In this document: one piece after another, positions 54,254 through 62,623 of the stretch | Numbering within the stretch: the stretch's first letter is position 1 | How the letters are laid out: the number at the start of each line of letters is the position of its first letter | Assembly: GCF_021261315.1 (NCBI RefSeq) | Contig: NZ_JAJSAX010000002.1 | Location: 799,000 to 862,999, forward strand | From: Epilithonimonas sp. JDS | Lineage (GTDB): Bacteria; Bacteroidota; Bacteroidia; Flavobacteriales; Weeksellaceae | Direction: 5' to 3' | DNA length: 64,000 bases | The notes under the pieces: generated by a model | Told to the model about the DNA's origin: nothing | Database searches by the model: none | What the model saw: only the letters and a program-made list of their open reading frames with translations | Translations under genes and position numbers: made by a program

Positions 54254-55609
54254 TTATTCAGTGATCTCGTCTGTTATATCTTCCAAAAATGGTTTGTTAT
54301 ATAAAAGCTCAACCAATTCCACACTTTTGTTCTGCATCTTCAGGATTTTGAAGTGGTAATATCCATAATCAAATTCCTGATTTTCTTCCGGAATATCCTG
54401 TAATTCGTTCAAGATAAAGCCTGCAAGCGTATTGTATTCCCCTTCTTCAGATGGCGGAATATTCTTCGGAAGCTGCTCATTGATCTCGTCCAATGGTTGC
54501 GTTGCTTTTACCCAATAGATATTTTCGCCCACTTTGTCTACGATCTTTTCTTCCTCGTCTTCCTCATCCTGGATCTCTCCAACCAATTCTTCCAGAATAT
54601 CTTCTAGTGTAATGATTCCTTCTGTTCCACCAAACTCATCGATCACGATTGCCAAATGCTGTTTCTTTAATTGGAAAACTTTCAGAAGGTCTGATATTTT
54701 TTTGCTGCCGACCACAAAGAATGCTTCTCTCATAAAGCCCCTCAAACTTTCGTGAGTGACGTGTCCTTTGCTTTTAATATATTCTCTGATAATTTCCTTC
54801 GTGTAGAAAATCCCAATAATATTATCGATAGAGCCTTCGTAAACCGGAATTCTCGAGTATCCGCTATCCATAATTTCATTAATGATATCTTCTGGATCTT
54901 CATTGATATCGATGGACGAGATATTCTGTCTCGTGATCATGATCTGTTTTGCATTGTGATCTGTAAAATCGAATGCATTTTTGATGATCTCGTAGTTTTC
55001 TTCTTCAATTTCGCCGCTGTCTGCCGATTGTTTTACCAACAACTGCAATTCCTCGGTTGAGTGAATATCGTGTTCCGAAGCTGGAAATATTTTTATTAAT
55101 TTCAGGAACGCATTGGATAATGAATTCATCAACCAGATAAATGGACGAAAGACATTATAAAAAACGTGCAATGGATAAGCGATGAAAAGCGTAGTCGCTT
55201 CTGACTTTCTGATGGCAATTGATTTAGGAACCAATTCTCCGAAGACGATGTGCATGATCGTGATCAATAAGAAACTACAAACGACAGAGATAGTGGTTAC
55301 CGTTGCCGCCGCCAATTCTATATTCAAAGAATGGAATGTGGCTTCTATAATATGATGCAGTGCGCTCTCTCCTACCCAACCCAATGCAAGCGAAGCGAGT
55401 GTGATCCCCAGCTGTGTTGCTGAGAGATAGGCATCAAGATTCTTGATGATGTTCTCGGCTTGTTTGGCAACTGCATTTCCCTCAGCGGCTTTCACCTGAA
55501 TTTGGGAATAACGTACTTTTACTATTGAAAATTCGGCGGCTACGAAAAAGCCATTTAGAAGAACTAAAAATAATGCTATGAGAAGTTTGATTAAACTATC
55601 AGAATCCAT
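54254..55609 (-). CDS. CNNM/CBS/CorC-domain membrane protein
   Basis: The 451-residue protein has a DUF21 (CNNM) domain with four membrane helices (residues about 1-190, starting LIKLLIALFLVLLNGFFVAAEF), two CBS domains (about 210-335, with DSGYSRIPVYEG and VIDEFGGTEGIITLEDILEELVG) and a CorC/HlyC C-terminal domain (about 355-440). The family includes Mg2+/Co2+ exporters; older hemolysin names are misleading. GldE of Flavobacterium has the same layout, so that identity is possible. The promoter is at 55634-55641. Confidence 0.88.
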   Translation of the reverse strand: MDSDSLIKLLIALFLVLLNGFFVAAEFSIVKVRYSQIQVKAAEGNAVAKQAENIIKNLDAYLSATQLGITLASLALGWVGESALHHIIEATFHSLNIELAAATVTTISVVCSFLLITIMHIVFGELVPKSIAIRKSEATTLFIAYPLHVFYNVFRPFIWLMNSLSNAFLKLIKIFPASEHDIHSTEELQLLVKQSADSGEIEEENYEIIKNAFDFTDHNAKQIMITRQNISSIDINEDPEDIINEIMDSGYSRIPVYEGSIDNIIGIFYTKEIIREYIKSKGHVTHESLRGFMREAFFVVGSKKISDLLKVFQLKKQHLAIVIDEFGGTEGIITLEDILEELVGEIQDEEDEEEKIVDKVGENIYWVKATQPLDEINEQLPKNIPPSEEGEYNTLAGFILNELQDIPEENQEFDYGYYHFKILKMQNKSVELVELLYNKPFLEDITDEITE

Positions 55610-55633
55610 TTAATGTTGTATATACAATCTGTG

Positions 55634-55641
55634 CAAAGATA
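55634..55641 (-). promoter_or_regulatory. -7 promoter element for the CNNM/CBS gene
   Basis: The minus strand reads TATCTTTG, exact TAnnTTTG, 24 bases before the ATG at 55609. Confidence 0.6.
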
Positions 55642-55695
55642 GATATTTTTTTTAACTTGGTAATTAGATGTTAGAAGTGTGATAAACCACCCCGT

Positions 55696-55736
55696 CAAAA
55701 ATTTTTCGAATTTTTGAATCCCCTCCAAGGGAGGGG
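55696..55736. repeat. Two adjacent hairpins
   Basis: CAAAAATT and AATTTTTG pair at 55696-55716, and CCCCTCC-AA(G)-GGAGGGG is a near-perfect hairpin at 55720-55736. The GC-rich arms resemble the CCCTAAAGGGAG arms between leuC and leuD. Confidence 0.6.
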
Positions 55737-55788
55737 AATTTTTAAGAACAACAATGTGTTTTTATGTTGAAGTGTGTTTTATGTTGAA

Positions 55789-55876
55789 GCTGCAGCCCGA
55801 CTTGAGTGGAGCTCTTTTTTGGAGTTGGAAAAGCGTGGGCAAAAAAAGCGGGAACGGAAGGCGGAAAAGCTGCCAT
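55789..55876 (+). repeat. Family-A structured repeat, variant centre
   Basis: The ends CTGCAGCCCGACTTGAG and AACGGAAGGCGG...AGCTGCC match family A. The centre TCCCGAT hairpin is replaced by a 40-base insert containing GCGTGGGCAAAAAAAGCG. Confidence 0.65.
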
Positions 55877-56026
55877 AAAAAACAATAAATAGGTTTCGAC
55901 GAATGTCTAAATAGCTTCCCAAATAAAATAATTCAATTGGTACAAACTGTCCTAAATAATAAAAAGCACTGAAGTTTGACCCTCAATGCTTTTTATAACT
56001 AACTACTAACTTTAACTTTATCTTTA

Positions 56027-56899
56027 TTAACTGTTCTTGAGCGCTTCTGCTCCGGAAACAATTTCCAATATTTCGTTGGTGATGGCTGCCTGTCTTGCTT
56101 TGTTGTAGAAGATTTTTAAATCACTTCTAAGCGCGTCTGCATTGTCGGTCGCCTTGTGCATTGCTGTCATCCTTGCACCGTGTTCTGATGCTACGGAATC
56201 CAGAATGGCTTTGAAGATCTGAGTCTTGATGGATTTTGGGATCAAAACGTCAAGGATCTCTTTTCTGCCCGGTTCGAAAATATAATCTACATTGATATCT
56301 GCTGAACCAGCTTTCTCTTCTGTTGCTGATGAAATTGGCAAAACCTGCTCTGTCACTACCTCCTGCGTTGCTGCGTTGATAAACTTGTTGTAAACAACAT
56401 AGACTTTATCAAATTTACCCGCTTTGAAGTCTGACATTACCTTCTCCGTCATATTTGAAACGTGATCGAAAGAAAGATTGTCGAAAAGTGAACTGTGGTT
56501 TTCGTAAACTGTTTTGTTTTTTCTCACCGCATCGAAGGCTTTTTTACCTACTGTCAAAACTTCTATCTCCCTGTTTTCGTTTGCAGAAAACTGGATGTTA
56601 AGTTCTTTGATCACAGATGAGTTGAAAGCTCCAGCCAAACCTCTGTTGGAAGTCACGGTGATGAAAAGCACTTTTTTCACTTCTCTTTCCAATGCAAATT
56701 CCGAGATGTTCTCTGCATCAGACGCCGCACTTACATTCTGTATGATCTCCTGAAGTTTTTCAGAATAAGGTCTTAGCATCACGATTGCATCTTGCGCTTT
56801 CTTCAGTTTCGCAGCGGAAACCATTTTCATAGCGCTTGTGATCTGCATCGTAGAAGATATAGATGTAATCCTGCCTCGTATTTCTTTTAAGTTTGCCAT
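56027..56899 (-). CDS. atpG: ATP synthase F1 subunit gamma
   Basis: The 290-residue rotor subunit has the conserved N-terminal helix with IRGRITSISSTMQITSAMKMVSA and the C-terminal helix YNKARQAAITNEILEIVSGA, which form the central coiled coil. ITVTSNRGLAGAFN is a family signature. It is the last gene of the atpB-E-F-H-A-G cluster, 88 bp after atpA across a low-complexity tract. Genes for beta (atpD) and epsilon (atpC) do not follow. Confidence 0.96.
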   Translation of the reverse strand: MANLKEIRGRITSISSTMQITSAMKMVSAAKLKKAQDAIVMLRPYSEKLQEIIQNVSAASDAENISEFALEREVKKVLFITVTSNRGLAGAFNSSVIKELNIQFSANENREIEVLTVGKKAFDAVRKNKTVYENHSSLFDNLSFDHVSNMTEKVMSDFKAGKFDKVYVVYNKFINAATQEVVTEQVLPISSATEEKAGSADINVDYIFEPGRKEILDVLIPKSIKTQIFKAILDSVASEHGARMTAMHKATDNADALRSDLKIFYNKARQAAITNEILEIVSGAEALKNS

Positions 56900-56910
56900 T
56901 CTTATAATTT

Positions 56911-56985
56911 GGTTGATAGTTGATAGTTGATAGTTGTCAGTCCAAGGAAATGTCCATCAACTGACAACTAGCAACCGACAACCAA
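56911..56985. repeat. Low-complexity GTTGATA inverted repeat between atpA and atpG
   Basis: Three units of TTGATAG followed by TTGTCAGT face ACTGACAACTA...GACAACC on the other side, making a long imperfect hairpin inside the operon. Related tracts occur at 3597-3640 and 19628-19655. Confidence 0.65.
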
Positions 56986-56987
56986 TT

Positions 56988-58565
56988 TTAGTTGTATTTC
57001 GCAGAAAGTTCTGTCGCTACTTGCTTCAAAACGCCAGTCAATTGATCATCAATTTTTCCGGATTTAAGAGCTGCCATTACTTCTGGATGTTTGTTTTTCA
57101 AGAAATCCACATATTCTACCTGGAATTCTTTCACCTTCTTGATAGGGATGTTTCTCAATAGATTCTCAGTTCCTGCGTAGATCATCGCTACTTGGTTTTC
57201 TACCGGAAGTGGAGAGTTCACCGGTTGCTTCAAAAGCTCCACGTTTCTTTCTCCTTTTGAGATCACCGCCATTGTAGCAGCATCCAAATCAGAACCGAAT
57301 TTTGCAAACGCTTCCAATTCTTTGTATTGAGCCTGGTCAAGTTTTAATGTACCAGAAACTTTTTTCATTGATTTGATCTGTGCATTACCACCAACTCTGG
57401 ATACAGAGATCCCAACGTTGATCGCCGGACGAACTCCTGAGTTGAAAAGGTCTGTCTCCAAGAAGATCTGACCATCTGTAATAGAGATTACGTTTGTTGG
57501 GATATATGCAGAAACGTCACCAGCCTGAGTTTCGATAATTGGAAGTGCTGTCAAAGATCCACCACCTTTTACGATCGGTCTTAGAGATTCTGGCAAATCG
57601 TTCATTTGAGAAGCGATCGTATCATCAGCAATTACTTTTGCCGCTCTTTCCAATAGTCTGGAGTGAAGGTAGAAAACGTCACCTGGATAAGCCTCACGTC
57701 CCGGTGGTCTTCTCAATAGTAGAGAAAGCTCACGGTAAGCAACCGCCTGTTTTGAAAGATCATCATAAACGATCAAAGCTGCACGACCAGTATCTCTGAA
57801 ATACTCACCGATAGATGCACCTGCCATTGCAGAATAAACCTGCATTGGAACCGGATCAGAAGCGTTAGCCGCAACGATCACCGTGTAAGCCAAGGCACCT
57901 TTGTCCTCTAATGTCTTAACGATCTGTGCTACAGTTGAAGCTTTTTGCCCAATTGCAACATATATACAATATACTGGTTGCCCAGCATCATAAAATTCTT
58001 TTTGATTGATAATGGTATCGATAGCCACAACTGTCTTACCAGTTTGTCTATCACCAATGATCAACTCTCTTTGTCCTCTTCCTACAGGGATCATAGAGTC
58101 GATAGCAACGATACCAGTTTGAAGTGGCTCTGTTACCGGCTGACGGAAGATAACTCCCGGCGCTTTTCTTTCCAATGGCATTTCGTAAAGTTCTCCTTGG
58201 ATCGGTCCTTTACCATCGATAGGATTACCTAGAGTATCTACAACTCTACCAAGCATTCCTTCACCAACTTTGATAGAAGAGATTCTGTTTGTTCTTTTTA
58301 CAGTATCACCTTCTTTTACCAATTTGGACTCACCAAGAAGTGCAACCCCAACGTTATCTTCTTCAAGGTTAAGTACGATACCTTCTACACCAGCTTGGAA
58401 TCTTACCAATTCTCCGTACTGCACATTTTCCAAACCGTAAACACGGGCAATACCATCACCGATGGTTAATACAGTTCCAACTTCTTCTACGTTAGATTGA
58501 GTATCGAAATTTGCTAATTGCTGCTTCAGTATCGCTGATACTTCTGCCGGATTTATTTCTGCCAT
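56988..58565 (-). CDS. atpA: ATP synthase F1 subunit alpha
   Basis: The 525-residue subunit has the Walker [53 protein letters not shown] core motifs and the regulatory nucleotide site typical of alpha. It forms the alpha3-beta3 head, although the beta gene is not in this window. The length is slightly above the E. coli protein and normal for Bacteroidota. It follows atpH by 17 bp. Confidence 0.97.
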   Translation of the reverse strand: MAEINPAEVSAILKQQLANFDTQSNVEEVGTVLTIGDGIARVYGLENVQYGELVRFQAGVEGIVLNLEEDNVGVALLGESKLVKEGDTVKRTNRISSIKVGEGMLGRVVDTLGNPIDGKGPIQGELYEMPLERKAPGVIFRQPVTEPLQTGIVAIDSMIPVGRGQRELIIGDRQTGKTVVAIDTIINQKEFYDAGQPVYCIYVAIGQKASTVAQIVKTLEDKGALAYTVIVAANASDPVPMQVYSAMAGASIGEYFRDTGRAALIVYDDLSKQAVAYRELSLLLRRPPGREAYPGDVFYLHSRLLERAAKVIADDTIASQMNDLPESLRPIVKGGGSLTALPIIETQAGDVSAYIPTNVISITDGQIFLETDLFNSGVRPAINVGISVSRVGGNAQIKSMKKVSGTLKLDQAQYKELEAFAKFGSDLDAATMAVISKGERNVELLKQPVNSPLPVENQVAMIYAGTENLLRNIPIKKVKEFQVEYVDFLKNKHPEVMAALKSGKIDDQLTGVLKQVATELSAKYN

Positions 58566-58582
58566 TATATGGTTGTTTTTTC

Positions 58583-59119
58583 TTAATTAAGTTGAAATTC
58601 TTTTTTGATATTGCCCAGTTTTGTTCTTACTGATGCATCGATCTGCTGATCTCCCACTCTTAGGATATAACCTCCCAAGATCTCTGGTTTTACAATCGTT
58701 TCCAAATCATAGTTGGAAACATTGACCATTTTGGAATCCGTAATGATCTTCTGAATATTTTCTTGCGACAAAGGAGAAGCCGTTACCAAAGAGATACGTT
58801 GTGTACCTTTGATGTCTTCAACTTTATTGATGAATTCCTGAGCGATATTTCTAAGCTGAGATTCTCTGCCTTGTTTGATGACCAATCTGATGATGTTCTT
58901 CGAAACCGGAGAGAAATCTTTGAAGATCTCCAAAGCGATCGCTTCTTTCTTTTTTGCATCAATGATCGGCGTATTCACAAACTGATTCAGTTCTTTGGAA
59001 GAAGACATTATTTTCACAATATCCTTCATCTCACCGAAAACAGCATCTGTGTTACCAGACTCCTGCGTGAAGTCCAATAGACCTTGAGCGTATCTTTTAG
59101 CTACTTTAGATGTTAACAT
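58583..59119 (-). CDS. atpH: ATP synthase F1 subunit delta
   Basis: The 178-residue stator subunit starts [20 protein letters not shown] and ends with the signature [21 protein letters not shown]. It links F1 to the peripheral stalk b subunit. It is 5 bp from atpF and 17 bp from atpA. Confidence 0.95.
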   Translation of the reverse strand: MLTSKVAKRYAQGLLDFTQESGNTDAVFGEMKDIVKIMSSSKELNQFVNTPIIDAKKKEAIALEIFKDFSPVSKNIIRLVIKQGRESQLRNIAQEFINKVEDIKGTQRISLVTASPLSQENIQKIITDSKMVNVSNYDLETIVKPEILGGYILRVGDQQIDASVRTKLGNIKKEFQLN

Positions 59120-59124
59120 CTTTA

Positions 59125-59622
59125 TTAGTTAAGGTTAGATTTGTTAAGAATATTTTCCACCAAAGCGTTTTGAGCGCCATCGTTGTCCAATTTCTCTTTA
59201 AGGATATTTTCAGCGATGCTTACAGACAAAGTTCCAATTTGAGTTTTGATATCTGCCATTGCAGCATTTTTCTCAGTCTGGATAGATTGTCTAGCAGCTT
59301 CGATCATTTTTTCGCCTTCAACTTTAGCGCTGTCTTTAGCTTGATTTACGATTTTATCTTTCATATCTCTAGCTTCTTTCAAGATACCATCTCTCTCAGC
59401 TCTAGCCTCACGAAGGATTCTTTCGTTATCTTCTTTCAGCTGAGCCATTTCTTGTTTAGCCAATTTAGCTTGATTAAGAGCATCGATGATAGATGTTTCT
59501 CTCTCGTCTATTGATTTAAGAATTGGTTTCCAGGCAAACTTCCCTAATAAGAAAAGCAAAGCTAAAAAAATGATGGACTGGATGATAAACAATCCTGATG
59601 AAAACTGATGAAGTAATTCCAT
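59125..59622 (-). CDS. atpF: ATP synthase Fo subunit b
   Basis: The 165-residue protein has one membrane helix (IIQSIIFLALLFLLGKFAW) followed by a long charged coiled coil, the standard peripheral-stalk layout. It starts 86 bp after atpE ends. A single b gene suggests a homodimeric stalk. Confidence 0.95.
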   Translation of the reverse strand: MELLHQFSSGLFIIQSIIFLALLFLLGKFAWKPILKSIDERETSIIDALNQAKLAKQEMAQLKEDNERILREARAERDGILKEARDMKDKIVNQAKDSAKVEGEKMIEAARQSIQTEKNAAMADIKTQIGTLSVSIAENILKEKLDNDGAQNALVENILNKSNLN

Positions 59623-59708
59623 TATATCGTTAGATTAATTTTTTTTGAAAATTTTTAAATATAAAACATTGCTACAGCCAACCGCTGTAACAATGTTTGT
59701 TTTTTGGC

Positions 59709-59900
59709 TTATGATGCGAACAACGCAGCGAAAGCAACACCTTCTACAAGTGCAGCAGCAATAAGCATAGCAGTTTGGATCTTTCCAGATTGCTCTGGTT
59801 GTCTAGCGATCGCTTCAAGAGCAGCAGCACCAATTTTTCCAAGACCGATACCTACACCTAGTACAATAAGACCTGCACCAATAATTCTAGGAATTTCCAT
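59709..59900 (-). CDS. atpE: ATP synthase Fo subunit c
   Basis: The 63-residue hairpin has two membrane helices with the loop A-R-Q-P-E. The ion-binding glutamate lies in helix 2 (A-A-L-V-E-G-V-A-F). Helix 1 has no glutamine facing it, so it looks proton-driven rather than sodium-driven. This is shorter than E. coli c and without a leader. Confidence 0.95.
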   Translation of the reverse strand: MEIPRIIGAGLIVLGVGIGLGKIGAAALEAIARQPEQSGKIQTAMLIAAALVEGVAFAALFAS

Positions 59901-59938
59901 AATGTATATAATTTAAAAATTGTTTTATTCTAATTTAA

Positions 59939-61054
59939 TTAATGAGCGTGATCGTGATCGTGCTCCTCCACTGCCATTCCGATAAACAAAGCGGAAAGCA
60001 TCGTGAAAATATAAGCCTGCAAAAACGCCACTAATACTTCCAGTAAATAAATAACCAATGTCAGGAACGGGAATGCAACACCTGCGATCCAGTTCTCGAA
60101 AATATAAATAGATCCGATCAACGTCATTACAACGATGTGACCTGCTGTCATATTGGCGAAAAGACGAATCATCAATGCAAATGGTTTTGTCAAAGTCCCC
60201 AACAATTCGATTGGCATCATAATAAACTTCATTGGTACAGGAACGCCCGGCATCCAGAAGATATGTTTCCAGTAATCTTTCGATCCTGAGAAAGTTGTGA
60301 TCAAGTAAGTCAGGATTGCCAGGAAGAATGTAATCGCAATGTTACCAGTTACATTGATTCCGAAAGGCATTAGACCTAAAACGTTCAAGAATAGGATGAA
60401 GAAAAATACAGTTAATAAATAACCCATAAATCTCTTGTACTTATGTCCAATGTTTGGAATAGCAATATCGTCTCTAATAAAAATGATAAGTGGCTCAAGG
60501 AATTTCGCAGCTCCTGAAGGCACCAAAGATTTTTTATAAGACCTTGCCATTCCTCCGAAGATAATCAGCATTAAAACTGCTACCAAGAAAATCACCAAAA
60601 CACTTTTTGTGATAGATAAATCTAAAACTCTTTTTTCAGTTGGGTGATGATCTTTATCTAAAGTCAAAGTTCCTTTTGAGTCTGTTCTGTAGATTTTTTC
60701 GTGGTGAAGCGTGTAGAATTTACCATCACTTTCTACCGGAGAACCGTGGATAAACTCGTGACCATCTACGCCTTCTGTATTACTCATGAACGTATGAAAA
60801 CCTTCGTCATAAATAATTACCGGCAATGGAAAACCGATGTGGTGACCATCTTTTACCATCAATGCAACGTCGTGAGCATCCAAAATGTGATGATCCACAA
60901 ATTCTTTAACTACATTTGCTCTCTCATCTTTTTCAGAAAGTGCAGGCGTTTCAGTTACAGGTTTACCGTGTTGGTTTTCAACAGTTTCGTGTTGAGCGAA
61001 AGCCGTTGCAAACGTGAATAAACTGTAAAATAAAATTGCTGTTTTCTTTAGCAT
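59939..61054 (-). CDS. atpB: ATP synthase Fo subunit a with long N-terminal extension
   Basis: The 371-residue protein is longer than E. coli a (271). The first 20 residues form a signal peptide and the next 115 are an extracytoplasmic region (with DGHHIGFPLPVIIYDEGFH), an extension typical of Bacteroidota. The membrane part includes the essential arginine in FALMIRLFANMTAGH. The C-terminus ends E-E-H-D-H-D-H-A-H. The promoter is at 61078-61085, so atpB heads the synthase transcript. Confidence 0.95.
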   Translation of the reverse strand: MLKKTAILFYSLFTFATAFAQHETVENQHGKPVTETPALSEKDERANVVKEFVDHHILDAHDVALMVKDGHHIGFPLPVIIYDEGFHTFMSNTEGVDGHEFIHGSPVESDGKFYTLHHEKIYRTDSKGTLTLDKDHHPTEKRVLDLSITKSVLVIFLVAVLMLIIFGGMARSYKKSLVPSGAAKFLEPLIIFIRDDIAIPNIGHKYKRFMGYLLTVFFFILFLNVLGLMPFGINVTGNIAITFFLAILTYLITTFSGSKDYWKHIFWMPGVPVPMKFIMMPIELLGTLTKPFALMIRLFANMTAGHIVVMTLIGSIYIFENWIAGVAFPFLTLVIYLLEVLVAFLQAYIFTMLSALFIGMAVEEHDHDHAH

Positions 61055-61077
61055 CGATAGATTTTTTTTTCGTTTTG

Positions 61078-61085
61078 CAAAAATA
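61078..61085 (-). promoter_or_regulatory. -7 promoter element for atpB-E-F-H-A-G
   Basis: The minus strand reads TATTTTTG, exact TAnnTTTG, 23 bases before the atpB ATG. Confidence 0.6.
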
Positions 61086-61114
61086 GACTATTTTTTCTCT
61101 TTTGAAGAATTAAT

Positions 61115-61486
61115 TTACTGTTTTTTGTCATAATTAATTAACTGTATTGCATAATAGGTAAGCAGCGCAGTGAGAACAAAATATGGAATGATAAAATGGA
61201 ATTTGAAATTTGGAATTGCCTCAAAATGAAGCTTATTCTTGATCAGATACATCAATCCAAATTTCACCAAGATCAGTCCTATGACAGACATTCCGACGAA
61301 CTGCGGGAAGGTTCTGTTGATGATCAAAAGTAGTGTTATCATCATCATAAAAATGACACTTAGGAAGAGATAAAACTTGATAATTGTGACTTCATCCAGA
61401 TGGAAAACGAACTTCCAAATCGAGAAGTGAATGATAAATGTCAAGAAAAATAAGACACTGATGACGATGTTACTTTTGTTTTGCAT
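61115..61486 (-). CDS. Four-helix membrane protein in the atp locus
   Basis: The 123-residue protein has four predicted membrane helices and a lysine-rich C-terminus. It has no known motif; I believe it corresponds to a Bacteroidota DUF of the DUF6168 kind, but I cannot prove it. It overlaps the atpZ-like gene by 17 bp and sits directly upstream of atpB, the place where atpI genes are found in other bacteria. A role in assembling the c-ring or in Mg2+ supply is possible by analogy. Confidence 0.7.
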   Translation of the reverse strand: MQNKSNIVISVLFFLTFIIHFSIWKFVFHLDEVTIIKFYLFLSVIFMMMITLLLIINRTFPQFVGMSVIGLILVKFGLMYLIKNKLHFEAIPNFKFHFIIPYFVLTALLTYYAIQLINYDKKQ

Positions 61487-61721
61487 TTTCTTCTTCTTTA
61501 TTTAAAATTTCGAGTCTTTTCAATGTGGTGTATAATGAAAGACAAAGTCCGCTAAGTCCGATGACCAGAACCAAAACATTGGAGCCAGTTTCGAAATACA
61601 GATCCAACTGATGTCCGCCCCAAAATGAAATCCCGATGATGAACAGCATCTGGAAAACCACGGAAGAATATTTCCCATATTTCCGCAATGCACTCGAAGG
61701 ATTGTTTTGTTTGTCTTCCAA
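61470..61721 (-). CDS. AtpZ/AtpI-like ATP synthase accessory protein
   Basis: The 83-residue protein has two membrane helices, the first F-Q-M-L-F-I-I-G-I-S-F-W-G-G-H-Q-L-D, the second V-L-V-L-V-I-G-L-S-G-L-C. This matches the small AtpZ/AtpI-type proteins found before atpB. Its N-terminus is polar. It is first in the two-gene unit with a promoter at 61735-61742 and overlaps the next gene by 17 bp. Confidence 0.8.
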   Translation of the reverse strand: MEDKQNNPSSALRKYGKYSSVVFQMLFIIGISFWGGHQLDLYFETGSNVLVLVIGLSGLCLSLYTTLKRLEILNKEEENAKQK

Positions 61722-61734
61722 AATTTGATTTTTG

Positions 61735-61742
61735 CAAAAGTA
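61735..61742 (-). promoter_or_regulatory. -7 promoter element for the atpZ-like gene
   Basis: The minus strand reads TACTTTTG, exact TAnnTTTG, 13 bases before the ATG at 61721. Confidence 0.65.
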
Positions 61743-61854
61743 AGTATTAAAGTTTGAAGTCGGATGTCGGAAGATGGAAGTTTATGATCCGACGTTTTGA
61801 AACGGGGATTAATTTATCTAAATCGGGTTAAGATTATTATCGTAAAAATTACAA

Positions 61855-61930
61855 ACCGCAGAGCGGTGACCTGTTAGTAGAAACCAATGACCACGACAAA
61901 CAAAGCTCCGGAGGAGCGACCTGTTAAAAG
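61855..61930 (-). repeat. Family-C hairpin elements, two copies
   Basis: CCGC-AGA-GCGG (imperfect ends CCGCAGAGCGG) followed by TGACCTGTTAGTAGAAAC, and GCTCC-GGA-GGAGC followed by GACCTGTTAAAAG. The conserved part is GACCTGTTnnnAG; the palindrome before it differs between copies. Confidence 0.75.
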
Positions 61931-62047
61931 CATTAGGAAAGTCAAAAATATATTTTGATGAATATCTGTGTGTAAATATATTTTGAGTTGATTAAAACAT
62001 TCTGAAGAAATACTATTATAATTTCTTAATTAAAAATGAATCTGTCT

Positions 62048-62345
62048 AAAGGTCGCTCCTCTGGAGCTCAAATTGCATTGATCAATCGATGTCTACCGAT
62101 AGGTCGCCGTTCTACGGCTTTGTACAAATTATTAAATTCTTTACCTCAAATTAAAATCATCGATTGATCCCTACCGACAGGTCGCAGTTCTACGGCTTTG
62201 TACATATTATTAAATTCTTTACCACAATTACAATTATCGATTGATCCTACCGGTCGCAGTTCTACGGCTTTGTACATATTATTAAATTCTTTACCACAAT
62301 TACAATTATCGATTGATCCTACAGGTCGCAGTTCTACTGCTTTGT
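62048..62345 (+). repeat. Family-C tandem array
   Basis: Five units share AGGTCG(C) before a hairpin, at 62051, 62102, 62180, 62252 and 62324. Spacings are 51, 78, 72 and 72 bp. The last three units also share the flanks (TTTGTACATATTATTAAATTC and ATTATCGATTGATCCTA), so they arose by tandem duplication. Hairpins differ: GCTCC-TCT-GGAGC, CCG-TTCTA-CGG, and GCAG-TTCTA-CTGC. Confidence 0.8.
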
Positions 62346-62430
62346 ATATGTTATTAAATTCTTAACCCGACTGAACTTAAAAATTGTTTTAAATTTTACT
62401 CATAGTAGGCAAGAGCTGCTTTATAATGAA

Positions 62431-62500
62431 TCTGCAGCCCGGCTTGAACGGATCCCGATGTAAAATCGGGAGGGAGCGGAAGACGGATATAGCTGCCCAA
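62431..62500 (+). repeat. Family-A structured repeat, copy 5
   Basis: TCTGCAGCCCGGCTTGAACGG to AGCTGCCCAA, with outer arms GCAGC/GCTGC and inner hairpin TCCCGAT-GTAAA-ATCGGGA as in copy 1. Confidence 0.75.
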
Positions 62501-62590
62501 ACCTTCAGGTTCGACGGAGTCAAATAAAATAAATGATAAATGATGATCGATAAGTGATGACTGAAACTATTTCCTTTGCTTAAATTTTCT

Positions 62591-62598
62591 TATTTTTG
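62591..62598 (+). promoter_or_regulatory. -7 promoter element for ffh
   Basis: TATTTTTG lies 25 bases before the ATG at 62624 and within a possible longer frame, which argues for the downstream start. Confidence 0.65.
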
Positions 62599-62623
62599 CA
62601 ACCTTAATATATTACACAAAGTT

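Larger units (their letters stand above)
55642..56026. other. Intergenic region with hairpins and a family-A repeat
   Basis: No gene is supported. It holds two hairpins (55696-55736), the variant family-A repeat (55789-55876) and plain AT-rich DNA up to the end of atpG. Confidence 0.55.
61743..62623. other. 880-bp intergenic region filled with repeats
   Basis: No coding sequence is supported. The region contains family-C elements in both orientations (61855-61930 minus, 62048-62345 plus), a family-A repeat (62431-62500) and the ffh promoter. It is the largest non-coding block in the window. Confidence 0.7.

Noticed and set aside
62048..62345. CRISPR-like regular repeats of 72 bp
   Set aside because: The intervening sequences are themselves nearly identical and no cas genes or leader are near. 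It is a tandem duplication of a hairpin element.
62576..62623. 16-codon N-terminal extension of Ffh
   Set aside because: The extension contains the -7 element, and MFNSLQDKLDKAL is the normal Ffh start.
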